Positions 53,427-62,873 of a stretch of DNA of 64,000 nucleotides are shown in pieces (the first letter of the stretch is position 1; each line of letters begins with the position of its first letter). Source of the stretch: Belnapia arida (GTDB lineage: Bacteria > Pseudomonadota > Alphaproteobacteria > Acetobacterales > Acetobacteraceae). The notes under the pieces were generated by a model. That model worked only from the letters and a program-made list of their open reading frames with translations, did no database searches and was not told the DNA's origin. The translations under genes and the position numbers were made by a program. The stretch covers positions 1 through 64,000 of the forward strand of contig NZ_JAETWB010000023.1 of NCBI RefSeq assembly GCF_016773205.1, given 5' to 3'.

Positions 53427-54014
53427 TCAGCGCAGGGCGTCGAGTGCGAGATTGAGCCGCAGGACGTTCACCCGCGGCTCGCCGAGCAGGCCGAGTTCGC
53501 GCCCCTCGGTATTGGCGGCGACGGCCGCCTGGACGCGCTCCGCCGGAAGTCCGCGTGCCGCGGCGACACGTGCCACCTGCTGCGCCGCATTGGCCGGGCT
53601 GATATGCGGATCGAGACCGGAGCCCGAGGCGGTGACCGCATCCGCCGGCACTGGCGCCGGCCCGTTTGCCTCAACACGCTCACGGACCGAAGCTAGCAAG
53701 CTCTTGCTGGTCGGGCCTTGCTGCGAGGCGGCGGACGCCGCTGCGTTGTAGGGGGCAGCGCGGGTCTTGCCCTCGTTCTCCGAATCGGCCTCGGTGGTCG
53801 CCGACGGGCGGCCATGGAAGTAGCGCTCGCCAGCGAAGGCCTGGCCGATCAGCGTGGAGCCGATGACCTTGCCGTCGCGCTCGATTAGGCTCCCACTGCC
53901 TTGGCTGGGGAAGGCAAGCTGGGCGATGCCGGTCATGGCCAGCGGCATGGCAAGGCCGGTGATCGCGGTGAGGGCGACCACCATCGTGACCGCGGGGCGG
54001 AGCAGCGTGTTCAT
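53427..54014 (-). CDS. kdpC: KdpC, K+-transporting ATPase subunit C
   Basis: 195 aa. One N-terminal membrane segment (VTMVVALTAITGLAMPLAMT), then the KdpC signature: GSLIERDGKVIGSTLIGQAF AGERYFHGRPSATTE, TASGSGLDPHISPANAAQQV ARVAAARGL, and the C-terminal GEPRVNVLRLNLALDAL. KdpC stabilises the KdpFABC complex in the inner membrane and assists ATP binding. The start is 3 bases past the kdpB stop. Confidence 0.96.
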   Translation of the reverse strand: MNTLLRPAVTMVVALTAITGLAMPLAMTGIAQLAFPSQGSGSLIERDGKVIGSTLIGQAFAGERYFHGRPSATTEADSENEGKTRAAPYNAAASAASQQGPTSKSLLASVRERVEANGPAPVPADAVTASGSGLDPHISPANAAQQVARVAAARGLPAERVQAAVAANTEGRELGLLGEPRVNVLRLNLALDALR

Positions 54015-54017
54015 GGC

Positions 54018-56096
54018 TCAATAAATCCCGAAAAGGTTGAGCAGCAGGTCGATCAGCTTGATGCCGAGGAAGGGCGCCACGATGCCGCCCAGCCCGTAGA
54101 TCAGCAGGTTCCGCCGCAGCAGGGCCGCCGCACCGACTGGCGTGTACGCCACGCCGCGAAGCGCCAGTGGCACCAGCGCGATGATGATCAGCGCGTTGAA
54201 GATCACCGCCGAGAGGATCGCGCTCTCGGGGCTCGTCAACCGCATGACGTTCAGCGCCTGCAGCTCCGGATAGCTGGCGACGAAGATCGCCGGCAGGATG
54301 GCGAAGTACTTCGCCACGTCATTGGCGATGGAAAAGGTGGTCAGCGCGCCACGGGTGATGAGCAGCTGCTTGCCGATCTCGACGACCTCGATCAGCTTCG
54401 TCGGATCGCTGTCGAGGTCGACCATGTTGCCCGCCTCGCGCGCCGCCTGGGTGCCGGTCTGCATCGCCAGGCCGACATCGGCCTGGGCCAGCGCCGGCGC
54501 GTCGTTGGTGCCGTCGCCGGCCATGGCCACCAGGCGGCCCTCGGCCTGAGCATCGCGGATGTAGCGGAGCTTGTCCTCCGGCGTCGCCTCGGCGATGAAA
54601 TCGTCGACGCCGGCCTCGGCGGCGATCGCCGCCGCGGTGAGGCGGTTGTCGCCGGTGACCATCACCGTGCGGATGCCCATGGTGCGGAGGGCGGTGAAGC
54701 GCTCGCGGATGCCCGGCTTGACGATGTCCTTTAGTTCGATCGCCCCCAGCAGGCGACCCTCCTTGGCAACCGCCAGCGGGGTACCGCCCGACCGCGCGAT
54801 GCGCTCCACAGCCTGAGACAGCGCCGGCAGCGGGTCGGCGCCAACCGCCTTGATCAAGCTTTCGACCGCCCCCTTTCGGTAACGGACGCCCTCGGCATCA
54901 AGGCCCGAGATGCGGGTCTGGGCGGTGAAGGGCACGACCTTGGCGTCGGCTGGGAGGGCAGGCGACGTCACGCCGTGACGGTCACGCGCCAGGGTGAGGA
55001 TGGAGCGCCCTTCGGGGGTCTCGTCGCCGAGGGATGCCAGGACCGCGGCCTCGGCCAGCTCACGCTCGGAGACGCCGGGCACGGGCACGAAGGCCGCGGC
55101 CTGGCGGTTGCCGAGGGTGATGGTGCCGGTCTTGTCGAGCAGCAGCACGTCGACATCGCCAGCCGCCTCCACCGCTCGGCCGCTGGTCGCCATGACGTTG
55201 AAGCGCACCAGCCGGTCCATGCCGGCGATGCCGATTGCCGAGAGCAGCCCGCCGATGGTGGTCGGGATGAGGGTGATCAGCAGCGCCGCCAGCACCGTGA
55301 CCGAGGGCGGCTGCCCGTTCCAGGAGGCGAGCCCCACCAGCGTGGCCACGGCAATCAGGAAGATGATCGTCATGCCGGCGAGGAGGATGTCGAGTGCGAT
55401 CTCGTTCGGCGTCTTTTGGCGCGACGCACCCTCGACCAGGGAGATCATGCGGTCGAGGAAGGTCGAGCCGGGCGCGGCGGTGATCCGCACCACCAGCCAA
55501 TCGGAGACCACCATCGTCCCGCCGGTGACCGCGCTCCGGTCGCCGCCGCTCTCGCGGATGACCGGAGCGCTTTCGCCAGTGACGGCCGCCTCGTTCACCG
55601 AGGCAATACCCTGAACCACCTCACCGTCCGACGGGATCAGGTCGCCGGCTTCGACGAGGACTACGTCGCCGAGCTTCAGATCGGTCGCCGCCCGCGGTTG
55701 CCACAGCGTCCGGTCATCGGGGCGGACCAGCAGCTTGGCGCGGGATTCGGTCCGCGCCCGGCGCAGGCTCTCCGCCCGGGCGCGGCCACGGCCCTCAGCG
55801 ACGGCCTCGGCAAAGGTCGCGAAGAGGACGGTGAGCCAGAGCCAGGCCGCGATCCCCGCCGCGAAGCCCCATTCCCCACCGGTGACGGCGGAGCGGATGG
55901 CGAGGACGGTGACGAGGGCCGAGACGACCTCGGTGGTGAAGATGACCGGGTTCCGCACCAGGGACAGCGGATTGAGCTTGCGCAGCGCGTCGCCCGTCGC
56001 CCGACCGAGGATCGCCCGGTCGAAGAAGGCAGAGCCACTGGCACGGGAGGTGCGCGTAGAGGCACCCTGGTGGATGGGCGGGGAGATGTCGGGCAT
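54018..56096 (-). CDS. kdpB: KdpB, P-type ATPase catalytic subunit
   Basis: 692 aa. P-type ATPase: actuator motif [19 protein letters not shown], phosphorylation site [18 protein letters not shown], hinge/Mg motif [60 protein letters not shown]. The sequence TGES (Ser162-type phosphorylation region in E. coli) is conserved. Seven membrane segments. It hydrolyses ATP to drive K+ through KdpA. Start ATG 10 bases after the kdpA stop. Confidence 0.97.
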   Translation of the reverse strand: MPDISPPIHQGASTRTSRASGSAFFDRAILGRATGDALRKLNPLSLVRNPVIFTTEVVSALVTVLAIRSAVTGGEWGFAAGIAAWLWLTVLFATFAEAVAEGRGRARAESLRRARTESRAKLLVRPDDRTLWQPRAATDLKLGDVVLVEAGDLIPSDGEVVQGIASVNEAAVTGESAPVIRESGGDRSAVTGGTMVVSDWLVVRITAAPGSTFLDRMISLVEGASRQKTPNEIALDILLAGMTIIFLIAVATLVGLASWNGQPPSVTVLAALLITLIPTTIGGLLSAIGIAGMDRLVRFNVMATSGRAVEAAGDVDVLLLDKTGTITLGNRQAAAFVPVPGVSERELAEAAVLASLGDETPEGRSILTLARDRHGVTSPALPADAKVVPFTAQTRISGLDAEGVRYRKGAVESLIKAVGADPLPALSQAVERIARSGGTPLAVAKEGRLLGAIELKDIVKPGIRERFTALRTMGIRTVMVTGDNRLTAAAIAAEAGVDDFIAEATPEDKLRYIRDAQAEGRLVAMAGDGTNDAPALAQADVGLAMQTGTQAAREAGNMVDLDSDPTKLIEVVEIGKQLLITRGALTTFSIANDVAKYFAILPAIFVASYPELQALNVMRLTSPESAILSAVIFNALIIIALVPLALRGVAYTPVGAAALLRRNLLIYGLGGIVAPFLGIKLIDLLLNLFGIY

Positions 56097-56106
56097 GACG
56101 CGGACC

Positions 56107-57816
56107 TCAGAAGGTCTTCGCCGCGAGCATCACGAAGTGCTCGGCGAGCGGACCCAGGGCAAGGGAGGGGAGGAACTGCAGGCCACCGAGGATCAGAATC
56201 ACCCCGGCAAGAAGCCCCGCGAACAGCGGCGTATGGGTCGGAAAGGTGCCCGTGCCTTCTGGCACCTTCACCTTTGCCGCCAGCGATCCGGCGATCGCCA
56301 TGACCGGCACCACGAAGGCGAAGCGGCCAAGCAGCATGGCAATGCCGAGGGTGGTGTCGAGCCAGGGCGTGTCAGCGGTCAGGCCGCCGAAGGCCGAGCC
56401 GTTGTTCCCGGCCGCCGAGGTGTAGGCGTAGAGCATCTCGGTCAGGCCATGCGGGCCCTGGTTCGCCAGCGATGACAGGGCCGCCGGCAGCACCATCGAG
56501 ATGGCGGCGAAGCCGAGGATGGTCGCCGGCAGCACCAGCACCGCCAGCATGGCGAGCTTGACTTCGCGCGCTTGTACCTTCTTGCCGAGGAACTCGGGGG
56601 TGCGGCCGACCATGAGGCCGGCGACAAAGACCGCGAGCAGCACGAAGATCAGCATGCCGTACAGGCCGGACCCAACGCCGCCGGGCAGCACCTCGCCCAG
56701 TTGGATCAGGAACAGCGGCACCATGCCACCCAGCGGCGTGAAGCTGTCGAACATGGCGTTAACCGCGCCGCAGGAGGCGCCGGTGGTCGTAGCCGTGAAC
56801 AGCGCCACCAGGGCCTGCCCGAAGCGGACGTCCTTGCCCTCCATGTTGCCGAGCGCGGCGTCGACACCGGCGGCGAGATGCAGGGGGTTGCCCGCGGCCT
56901 CGGCGGCATAGATGGCGGCGGTCGCCGCGATGACGAAGCCAAGCATGACAGAGAGCAGCACCCAGCCCTGCCGCCGGTTACCGACCATGGCGCCGAAGGT
57001 CACGCAAAGCGCGAAGGGGATGACCTGATGGCACCAGATCTGCAGCGAGGTCGTCAGCGCATTCGCGCCTTCGAAGGGGTGCAGAGCGTTGACGCCGAAG
57101 AAGCCGCCCCCGTTGGTGCCGAGATGCTTGATGGCGACCTGGAAGGCGACGGGCCCGAGCGCGATGACCTGCTGGGCGCCCTCCAGCGTCGAGGCCTCGA
57201 CATAGGCGCCGAGAGTCTGGGGCATGCCGAGCGCGACGAAGGCGAACCCGACCACCACCGAGAGCGGCAGCAGGACGTAGAGGGTGACGCGGGTGAGGTC
57301 GGCCCAGAAATTGCCGAGCTGCGACACTTTCCCGGCGGCGAAGGCCCGCGACAGGGCAAGCGCAAGGGCGATGCCAGTCGCGGCGGAAACGAAGTTGTGG
57401 ACCGTCAGCCCTGCCATCTGGCTGAGGTAGGACGCAGCCACTTCGCCGCTATAGGCCTGCCAGTTGGTGTTGGTGACGAAGCTGACTGCCGTGTTGAAAG
57501 CAAGATAGGGCGGCATGCCATCGAAGCCCTGCGGGTTCAGCGGCAGCACCCCTTGCAGTCGCAGTAGCCCATAGAGTGAGCCGAAGCCCGCTGCACTGAA
57601 GGCGAGCATGGCGAGCGCATAGCCCTTCCAATCTTGCCCGCGCATCGGGTCGACGCCCGCCAGGGCATAGATGGCCCGCTCGACCGGCCCGAGGATTGGA
57701 TGCAGAAATGTGCGCTCACCGGCGGCAACGCGCGCGATGAAGCGCCCGGTCGGTATCGCGGCGAGCAGGACGCAGGCGAGTACGAGCGCAATCTGCGCCC
57801 ATCCTAGAATTGTCAT
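56107..57816 (-). CDS. kdpA: KdpA, K+-channel subunit
   Basis: 569 aa with about ten membrane segments. Selectivity-filter-type loops typical of Kdp[66 protein letters not shown] and [20 protein letters not shown]. These four P-loops each carry the Gly-rich turn. KdpA binds and passes K+. It is 17 bases after kdpF. Full length for the family. Confidence 0.97.
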   Translation of the reverse strand: MTILGWAQIALVLACVLLAAIPTGRFIARVAAGERTFLHPILGPVERAIYALAGVDPMRGQDWKGYALAMLAFSAAGFGSLYGLLRLQGVLPLNPQGFDGMPPYLAFNTAVSFVTNTNWQAYSGEVAASYLSQMAGLTVHNFVSAATGIALALALSRAFAAGKVSQLGNFWADLTRVTLYVLLPLSVVVGFAFVALGMPQTLGAYVEASTLEGAQQVIALGPVAFQVAIKHLGTNGGGFFGVNALHPFEGANALTTSLQIWCHQVIPFALCVTFGAMVGNRRQGWVLLSVMLGFVIAATAAIYAAEAAGNPLHLAAGVDAALGNMEGKDVRFGQALVALFTATTTGASCGAVNAMFDSFTPLGGMVPLFLIQLGEVLPGGVGSGLYGMLIFVLLAVFVAGLMVGRTPEFLGKKVQAREVKLAMLAVLVLPATILGFAAISMVLPAALSSLANQGPHGLTEMLYAYTSAAGNNGSAFGGLTADTPWLDTTLGIAMLLGRFAFVVPVMAIAGSLAAKVKVPEGTGTFPTHTPLFAGLLAGVILILGGLQFLPSLALGPLAEHFVMLAAKTF

Positions 57817-57832
57817 GATGTGGCGGCCCCGC

Positions 57833-57919
57833 TTACAGGCTTTCGGGGCGCAGCAACGCCCAGAGCAGATAGATCAGCAGGCCGGCGGTGACGGCGCCGC
57901 CGAGCACGAGTTCGAGCAT
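57833..57919 (-). CDS. kdpF: KdpF, small K+-ATPase subunit
   Basis: 28 aa single-span membrane peptide beginning [20 protein letters not shown] and ending ALLRPESL, matching KdpF. It stabilises the KdpABC complex. Too short to be picked up by usual gene finders. Starts 7 bases after the stop of the small GTG-started ORF, 17 bases before kdpA. Confidence 0.93.
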   Translation of the reverse strand: MLELVLGGAVTAGLLIYLLWALLRPESL

Positions 57920-57925
57920 GGCGCC

Positions 57926-58009
57926 CTACACCCGCTCGCAGGCGGCGGTGTAGGCGGCTAGCAGAGCAAATATGCCAAGGCCAAGGGCCATGAGAAGCAC
58001 GTCGAGCAC
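57926..58009 (-). CDS. 27-aa membrane peptide at the head of the kdp operon
   Basis: Reads VLDVLLMALGLGIFALLAAY then TAACERV (first residue Met when translated): a single membrane span with a Cys-Glu-Arg C-terminus. GTG start with GGAGG 6 bases before it, the best ribosome binding site in this operon. Similar short peptides sit ahead of kdpF in other alphaproteobacteria; no name is in common use that I know. Probably a regulatory or structural micropeptide of the pump. Confidence 0.75.
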   Translation of the reverse strand: MLDVLLMALGLGIFALLAAYTAACERV

Positions 58010-58354
58010 AATCGCCTCCGGTGAACGGTATGATCACCGAAGAGGCGTAGGAGCTTGCTGCGTAACGGAGCTATATAAATGGCGGCTTAGATGCGTAAAA
58101 AAACTATAAAAGCTTGGCTGATCGGCCTGCTCGCGTGTCTCAGACTGCTGGCCTGCCCAACGTCAGTCGACAGGTGGTATGACAGATGACTCTATATGCA
58201 GAGTTCGAAGCGATCGCCGTATCGCATTGAGCAACTTGGCTTTAACCACCATAAGATCATAGAGATTAGCGTAGAGCTGATGCTCCCATGGACATAGGTG
58301 GATTGCCCTAGCATAAGGTCTCCGTTCCTTCTATAGAGCGGTCCGAACCAAGCA
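58010..58354. other. Divergent/intergenic region upstream of kdp
   Basis: Carries the KdpE-box and -10 element (58072-58110). From 58120 to 58354 no gene is supported; it is the downstream region of the DUF4337-like gene. Confidence 0.5.
58091..58110 (-). promoter_or_regulatory. KdpE-box-like site and kdp promoter
   Basis: On the minus strand TTTATAGTTTTTTTACGCAT, which matches the E. coli KdpE site (TTTATACTTTTTTTACACCC, recalled from the literature) at 16 of 20 positions. A -10-like TATATA lies at 58072-58077, and the first start codon is 82 bases downstream of the site. It should respond to KdpE phosphorylated by KdpD. Confidence 0.75.
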
Positions 58355-58918
58355 TCAGAGCACCGCACCATAGGTGAGCGCCGACAATGCAGCGCCGAAC
58401 AGGCCCAGCGCGCCGCCAACCCAGGCCAGGATCGGCATCGTGGTAATGATGGCCGCTGAGGCGAGCACGATGCCGACCTGGATGGCCGCGGACGCTGCGT
58501 CAAAGCGCCCATCCTCCGCCATGGCCCGGTCGCGCAAGGCTTCCGCCGCGCGGGCACGTTCCATCAGCTCTCGCCGTCCCTCGCGGGTTTCGGGCTCGCT
58601 GTCCCAGCGGGACACCGTAGAACGCCAGCGCTGAATCTGCTGTTCGAGAGCTGCACGTGCTGCGGGATCCGAGAGCTGGGCAACATCGAGAGCCGCCCGA
58701 TCCGCCTCGGCGCTGAGGATGGTTTGCCGGATAGCGCGTGCTTGGAAGAAGGCCCAAAGGTTGGCCGATTCGACATTGCGCAACTGCGCCTCGGTTTTGG
58801 CATCATCACCGGCAACCTCCGTGAGCGCCAACGCCAGAGCAAGGGCGGCAATCAGCAGAGCAACCCGCTTGTTCTCGCCTGCCTTCTCAGCGGCCTCGGT
58901 TGCAGCATGGTCAGACAT
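58355..58918 (-). CDS. DUF4337-type membrane protein
   Basis: 187 aa. N-terminal segment KRVALLIAALALALALTEVA, then the family feature LRNVESANLWAFFQARAIRQ, a long charged helix (residues about 65-130, coiled-coil-like, EQQIQRWRSTVSRWDSEPET) and two C-terminal segments (GIVLASAAIITTMPILAWVG GALGLFGAALSALTYG). Function unknown. ATG 58918 chosen over 58954, since the extra residues look non-coding. Same strand as kdp but 345 bases before its first gene. Confidence 0.78.
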   Translation of the reverse strand: MSDHAATEAAEKAGENKRVALLIAALALALALTEVAGDDAKTEAQLRNVESANLWAFFQARAIRQTILSAEADRAALDVAQLSDPAARAALEQQIQRWRSTVSRWDSEPETREGRRELMERARAAEALRDRAMAEDGRFDAASAAIQVGIVLASAAIITTMPILAWVGGALGLFGAALSALTYGAVL

Positions 58919-59145
58919 CGGCTCGTCCGTCGATTGGGGGGACCAAAGCGGCATCTCCTCACGCCGTCAGCTCAAAGCATAAAGCTCGTGCGCGCGAGGT
59001 TGCGTTATCATCCCGTGCTCGGGCGGTGACTTACGCTTGCAACGTAGCACCGCCACTTCGAGCGGGTGACGCAGCATCGGCTGAGCAGCAGGAGGTGGGC
59101 GGTGCTGCAGTAGAGATGCTTCCGCAAGGTGGCGATTGCGTTAAA

Positions 59146-60243
59146 CTAATTCGGGTCTGCGATGCTGCCGCGCGCTGCGGCCATATAGCGGTTCCAGACT
59201 GCAACGCAATCCTCGCCACACCGCTCGATCCACTTCGGCAGCACGACCCTTCGAAGCAGCTGCGCACGACGCTGCTGATCTTGCGGCGTGTCTTCGAGCA
59301 CCACCATGCGGCCCGGCTTGCCCCGAACGCAGCGGGGTGACCCCGCATTGCAGAGGAAGCCCTCCTCGGTTTCGCGCTCTGCCGCCTGCCAAATCGCGGT
59401 CTCCAGGGCCCTCAGCCCGTGTTGGATCTGGGTCCGCACCTGCGGCGGCAATCCGGTCCAGGCACCGAGGTTGGCACCGAAGAAGGAGATGCCCCAGCCG
59501 ATGGCCTGCCGCGACAGTGTCGAGGTGAGGACCTGCAGCCCGAGCGCATTGCCCGAAAGACTGCCGGTGATCGCGCATTCCACGGCGCGGTGCTCGAGGG
59601 CACCGCGAATTCCGGCAAACGGGATGACGACGGGCGCGGCCCCCAGTGCTTCCAACATCTCGCTCTGCCCGACCGAGGAGACCCTGACCCGCCGGCCGGA
59701 CAGATCGGCGAGGCTGGAGAATGGCTCCCGGCAGAACAGTACCTGTGCAGGATAGGTATAGACCGCCAACAGCTGCACATTGTACCGATCCCGCAGGACG
59801 GTCTCGAGCCGCGGTCGCAGCAGGTCCCGTGACTGGCGGAGGGTTGCGATATCAGGATTGAGTGTCGGCAGGTCCATCGCGGCCAATTCCGGCTCGTCGC
59901 TGGCAGCGACAGCCAGGCTCACGGTGCCGAACGGCACGACGCCCAGCCTCATAAGCCCCAGCATGTCGGAACCACGGATGCCGCTGCCATCGAATGGCGC
60001 AATGTCTGCCCGGACCCGGCCATTGGTCAGGCGCGGCACCTCCGTTGTCCAGAACGGGGCCTCGTAATGCTCGTACTGGGTGACGCCGCCGAGCCCGCCC
60101 GCGATCCGCAGATGGATCGTGGCTGCGTTTTCCCCGGCAGCCGGCGTCAGCCCGAGTGCGACTGCGCCAACAAATGCCAGGATGGCGCGCCGTGCCCAGC
60201 GGACCACGCGGCGAGTTCGGAGTGTGGCGACCAGTCCCACCAT
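59146..60243 (-). CDS. TRAP transporter substrate-binding protein (DctP family)
   Basis: 365 aa. Signal peptide region RRAILAFVGAVALGLTPAAG. Substrate-binding fold: YEAPFWTTEVPRLTNGRVRA DIAPFD, PFSSLADLSGRRVRVSSVGQ SEMLEALGAAPVVIPFAGIR, GALEHRAVECAITGSLSGNA. The Arg in GRRVRVSS is the usual carboxylate-binding residue. The membrane subunits DctQ and DctM are not nearby, so it is an orphan. Two Cys pairs occur late (FLCNAGSPRCVRG and ERCGEDC), unusual for the family. Confidence 0.85.
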   Translation of the reverse strand: MVGLVATLRTRRVVRWARRAILAFVGAVALGLTPAAGENAATIHLRIAGGLGGVTQYEHYEAPFWTTEVPRLTNGRVRADIAPFDGSGIRGSDMLGLMRLGVVPFGTVSLAVAASDEPELAAMDLPTLNPDIATLRQSRDLLRPRLETVLRDRYNVQLLAVYTYPAQVLFCREPFSSLADLSGRRVRVSSVGQSEMLEALGAAPVVIPFAGIRGALEHRAVECAITGSLSGNALGLQVLTSTLSRQAIGWGISFFGANLGAWTGLPPQVRTQIQHGLRALETAIWQAAERETEEGFLCNAGSPRCVRGKPGRMVVLEDTPQDQQRRAQLLRRVVLPKWIERCGEDCVAVWNRYMAAARGSIADPN

Positions 60244-60861
60244 GGTATCGCAACGGACTCTGAACGGAGTTTCGACTTATTCGAGTTTTCGATATCAGAA
60301 CCGGCCCTGAGATTGCAAAAATTCCATGATCGCTATTGGGATCCCGGCCGAGCTTTTACCCGCTTTGATCGCCCCATCGGCATCGCCAGCCCTCTTGGCT
60401 TGGTCGACGATCAGGGTGCTCGAACCTTCTTGCAACGAAATCACTGGTACCGAGACTGACGACACGACATTCATTAATGCTGCAGCAGCCTCTGAGCCAT
60501 AGCCTGCTCTCCTCTCCTCCCGGGTACGCAGCTGCCATCTCACAACGCATGCTGACATGCGATAAACCGCCGCTTACTGTAGGTCAGCCCGTTATCAAAT
60601 GCAGGCCGGAACCGCATTTGGGCGATGCCTCCCGCCGCCACACCACGCTTAGCAAGCCACCAGGGGAAACCCGCCAGGGCCGGTTACCGACCTGGTTGGC
60701 CGACACCACCCAGCAACCAGGAAGGCCCTCACCGGCCTGGAAAACGCATCCAGCAGGGTGCGGCCCGGCGCCGCTGGTCGCGGCGCCTCACCCGCCTCAG
60801 CATCATGCCCGGAAAGCTCGCCAAGGAAGCCCGTCCAGGCAGGCGCCTCGCCGCATCTTGC
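60244..60861. other. Intergenic with a weak ORF
   Basis: A minus-strand frame from the ATG at 60468-60470 to 60295 gives 58 aa (MNVVSSVSVPVISLQEGSST ...) with no recognised family and no good ribosome binding site. The rest shows no signal. Confidence 0.35.
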
Positions 60862-62091
60862 TCAGCCGAGCAGCCGGTCCCATGCCCCTTGCTCGAAGAT
60901 GTGCGGCGGCAGGCCGTGGGGGCCCTTCCACATGGCGACCATCGGCAGCGCCACGGTCGGGTCGGCCGCGATGCGCCTCCAGGCGCGCAGGCGCCGCTGG
61001 CGCGCCTCCTCCGTGAACTCGGCATTGAGCGCGGACACGAGCCGGCCGGCGAAGCGCAGGCGCCGCATGCGCTCGCGCCGCTCCTCCACGTAGGGTGCGA
61101 AGGCGCCTCTCTCCCAGCCACCGCCGAGGAGGACCTCGGAGACGAGGCGCACGTCGCGCAGCGTGATGCTCAGTCCCTGGCCGATCGTGGGGTCGTTGTG
61201 CCCGGCCGCGTCCCCGACCAGCACCACCCCCGGCGCGACCGGCACATCGACCCAGCTGTCCGCGTTCGGGTAGCCGTGGCAGGGCCCGGCCGGCCGCGCC
61301 GCGGCGAGGGCCTCCCCGTGTGGGAGTGAGGGCACGCGGAAGGCGGTGAGGAAGTTCTGCGCCGCCTCGGGACCGGCGAAGCGCCTACGTTCGCCCAGCC
61401 CGTGGTTGAGGTAGAGCCGCGCGCGGCCGCCACCTTGCGGGAAGACGTAAAGCGTGGCCTCGCCGTGGGTGCCCATGGTCTGGTCCCCCTCCGGCCACGC
61501 CTCCGCCCCCTCGACCAGCAGGCCCGCCATGATGTGGTGGACGGGGTCGGTCTCGGCGCGCGCGCCAACCTGTCGCGCCACCGCCGAGCCGCGCCCGTCC
61601 GCGCCGACCACCAGCCGCGGCGCCACCTCGCGTCGGCGGCCGTCGTGCGTAAAGGTCACCTGCGGGCGCTCGCCGGCCTCCACGGCGAGGTCGAGCACGC
61701 CACGCAGCAGGGTCGCCCCAGCCGCCTGTGCCGCGGCGTCCAGCACCTCGCATAGGCGGGGGTGGCCCATGTTCAGCGCGCCCGCCACGCCCGGCAGCAT
61801 GGCCCCGAGGTCGAAGGCTCTCGTCCGCGCCGCCTCAGGGTCGAGGCCCTCGCGGTAGGGGACGGAGCGCACGGTGTAGTGCGCGCCGGCGGCAGCCAGC
61901 AGGTCGAGGATGCCAAGCTGGCTCGCCTCGGCCACCCCCCAAGGGGCCATGAACTCGCCCCGGACCCGGTCGCGATGGACCAGCGACTTCTCCAACACTA
62001 GCACGTCCAGACCGCCGCGGGCGAGAACCGTGGCCAAGGCGCCGCCTGCTACCCCTGCTCCGACGACCACTACATCCGGCTCTTCCGACAA
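60862..62091 (-). CDS. FAD-dependent monooxygenase/oxidoreductase
   Basis: 409 aa. FAD-binding opening DVVVVGAGVAGGALATVLAR, with a conserved RGEFMAPWGVAEASQLGI loop. Second FAD motif VVLVGDAAGHNDPTIGQGLS ITLRD. This is the geranylgeranyl-reductase/tryptophan-halogenase-like group of class A flavoproteins, with no thioredoxin tail. The substrate is unknown. Isolated, with the reductase gene at 62874 in the opposite direction and a gap of nearly 800 bases. Confidence 0.88.
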   Translation of the reverse strand: MSEEPDVVVVGAGVAGGALATVLARGGLDVLVLEKSLVHRDRVRGEFMAPWGVAEASQLGILDLLAAAGAHYTVRSVPYREGLDPEAARTRAFDLGAMLPGVAGALNMGHPRLCEVLDAAAQAAGATLLRGVLDLAVEAGERPQVTFTHDGRRREVAPRLVVGADGRGSAVARQVGARAETDPVHHIMAGLLVEGAEAWPEGDQTMGTHGEATLYVFPQGGGRARLYLNHGLGERRRFAGPEAAQNFLTAFRVPSLPHGEALAAARPAGPCHGYPNADSWVDVPVAPGVVLVGDAAGHNDPTIGQGLSITLRDVRLVSEVLLGGGWERGAFAPYVEERRERMRRLRFAGRLVSALNAEFTEEARQRRLRAWRRIAADPTVALPMVAMWKGPHGLPPHIFEQGAWDRLLG

Positions 62092-62873
62092 GCGCCACCC
62101 TCCGCAGGTCGTGGGCGCCGTCCCGTGGCGGCGAAGCCACCCAGCCTACAGTCTTGCTTGGGACCAAGGTCGGCGGCAATCAAAACCGCAAGGCCAGGGA
62201 GGCGCTGCGCACTTCAGGGCGCCGATCTCATTCAGGTTGGCGTCGTCCACGGCTTCGAGGAGGTCGTCGCGGGTCCAGGTCCGGGTGTCGCCGCACCCAT
62301 CGCAGACCAGGACGAGGCCGCTGCGGGAGCCGCTCGCCAAGCTTCCTCGGCGAGCGGCTCTGCCCTGGACGTTCGGCCCGGCGCCCGATCGAGCGAGGGA
62401 TACGCCCTCGCCACGCGGGCAGGATTCACTCCTGCAGTGCCGTAAGAATGCGCCTTACGGGGCACCACATTGAGCAATGGCAGCGGTGGCGCTGACCAGT
62501 CACGAATGCGGAACGAGTTAGCTTTCCGTTTTATGTGCGCAGAGATGCCCAGCACCAGCGTCATCCTCGACGATGGTGTGGAGAGAGGAGGCCACCTGCC
62601 CCCGGCAGACTGGATGCTACGCTGTTATCTCGTTCAGCAGCCGCGGCCTGGCTCCGGCACCTGCACCCCCAGCCGATCCGCCGCCGCCTCGAGCTGTTCG
62701 ACGGCGGGTGGGGGTGATCGCGGGGTTGCAGCATCCGCATCATGGGCAATGAGGAGCAACGAAGCCGCTAGCTCTGGGGACCGGACCTGGGCAGGATCGG
62801 GCGGCCTCGGCACTGCGCGGCAGCAGCCTTAACGCCGAAAGTTGCCGACGACCGGAATATCTGGGAGGTGGCG
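62092..62873. other. Intergenic, no firm gene
   Basis: One minus-strand frame (62146-62340, 64 aa) has VCDGCGDTRTWTRDDLLEAV and two late Cys, faintly zinc-ribbon-like, but no ribosome binding site or match. The rest shows nothing. Includes the promoter region of the gene at 62874. Confidence 0.4.

Noticed and set aside
54975-56303. Long plus-strand ORF (442 aa) across kdpB
   Set aside because: It lies antisense to a certain gene, has shadow composition (Arg, Gly, Asp, Glu) and no motif. High GC creates long antisense frames.
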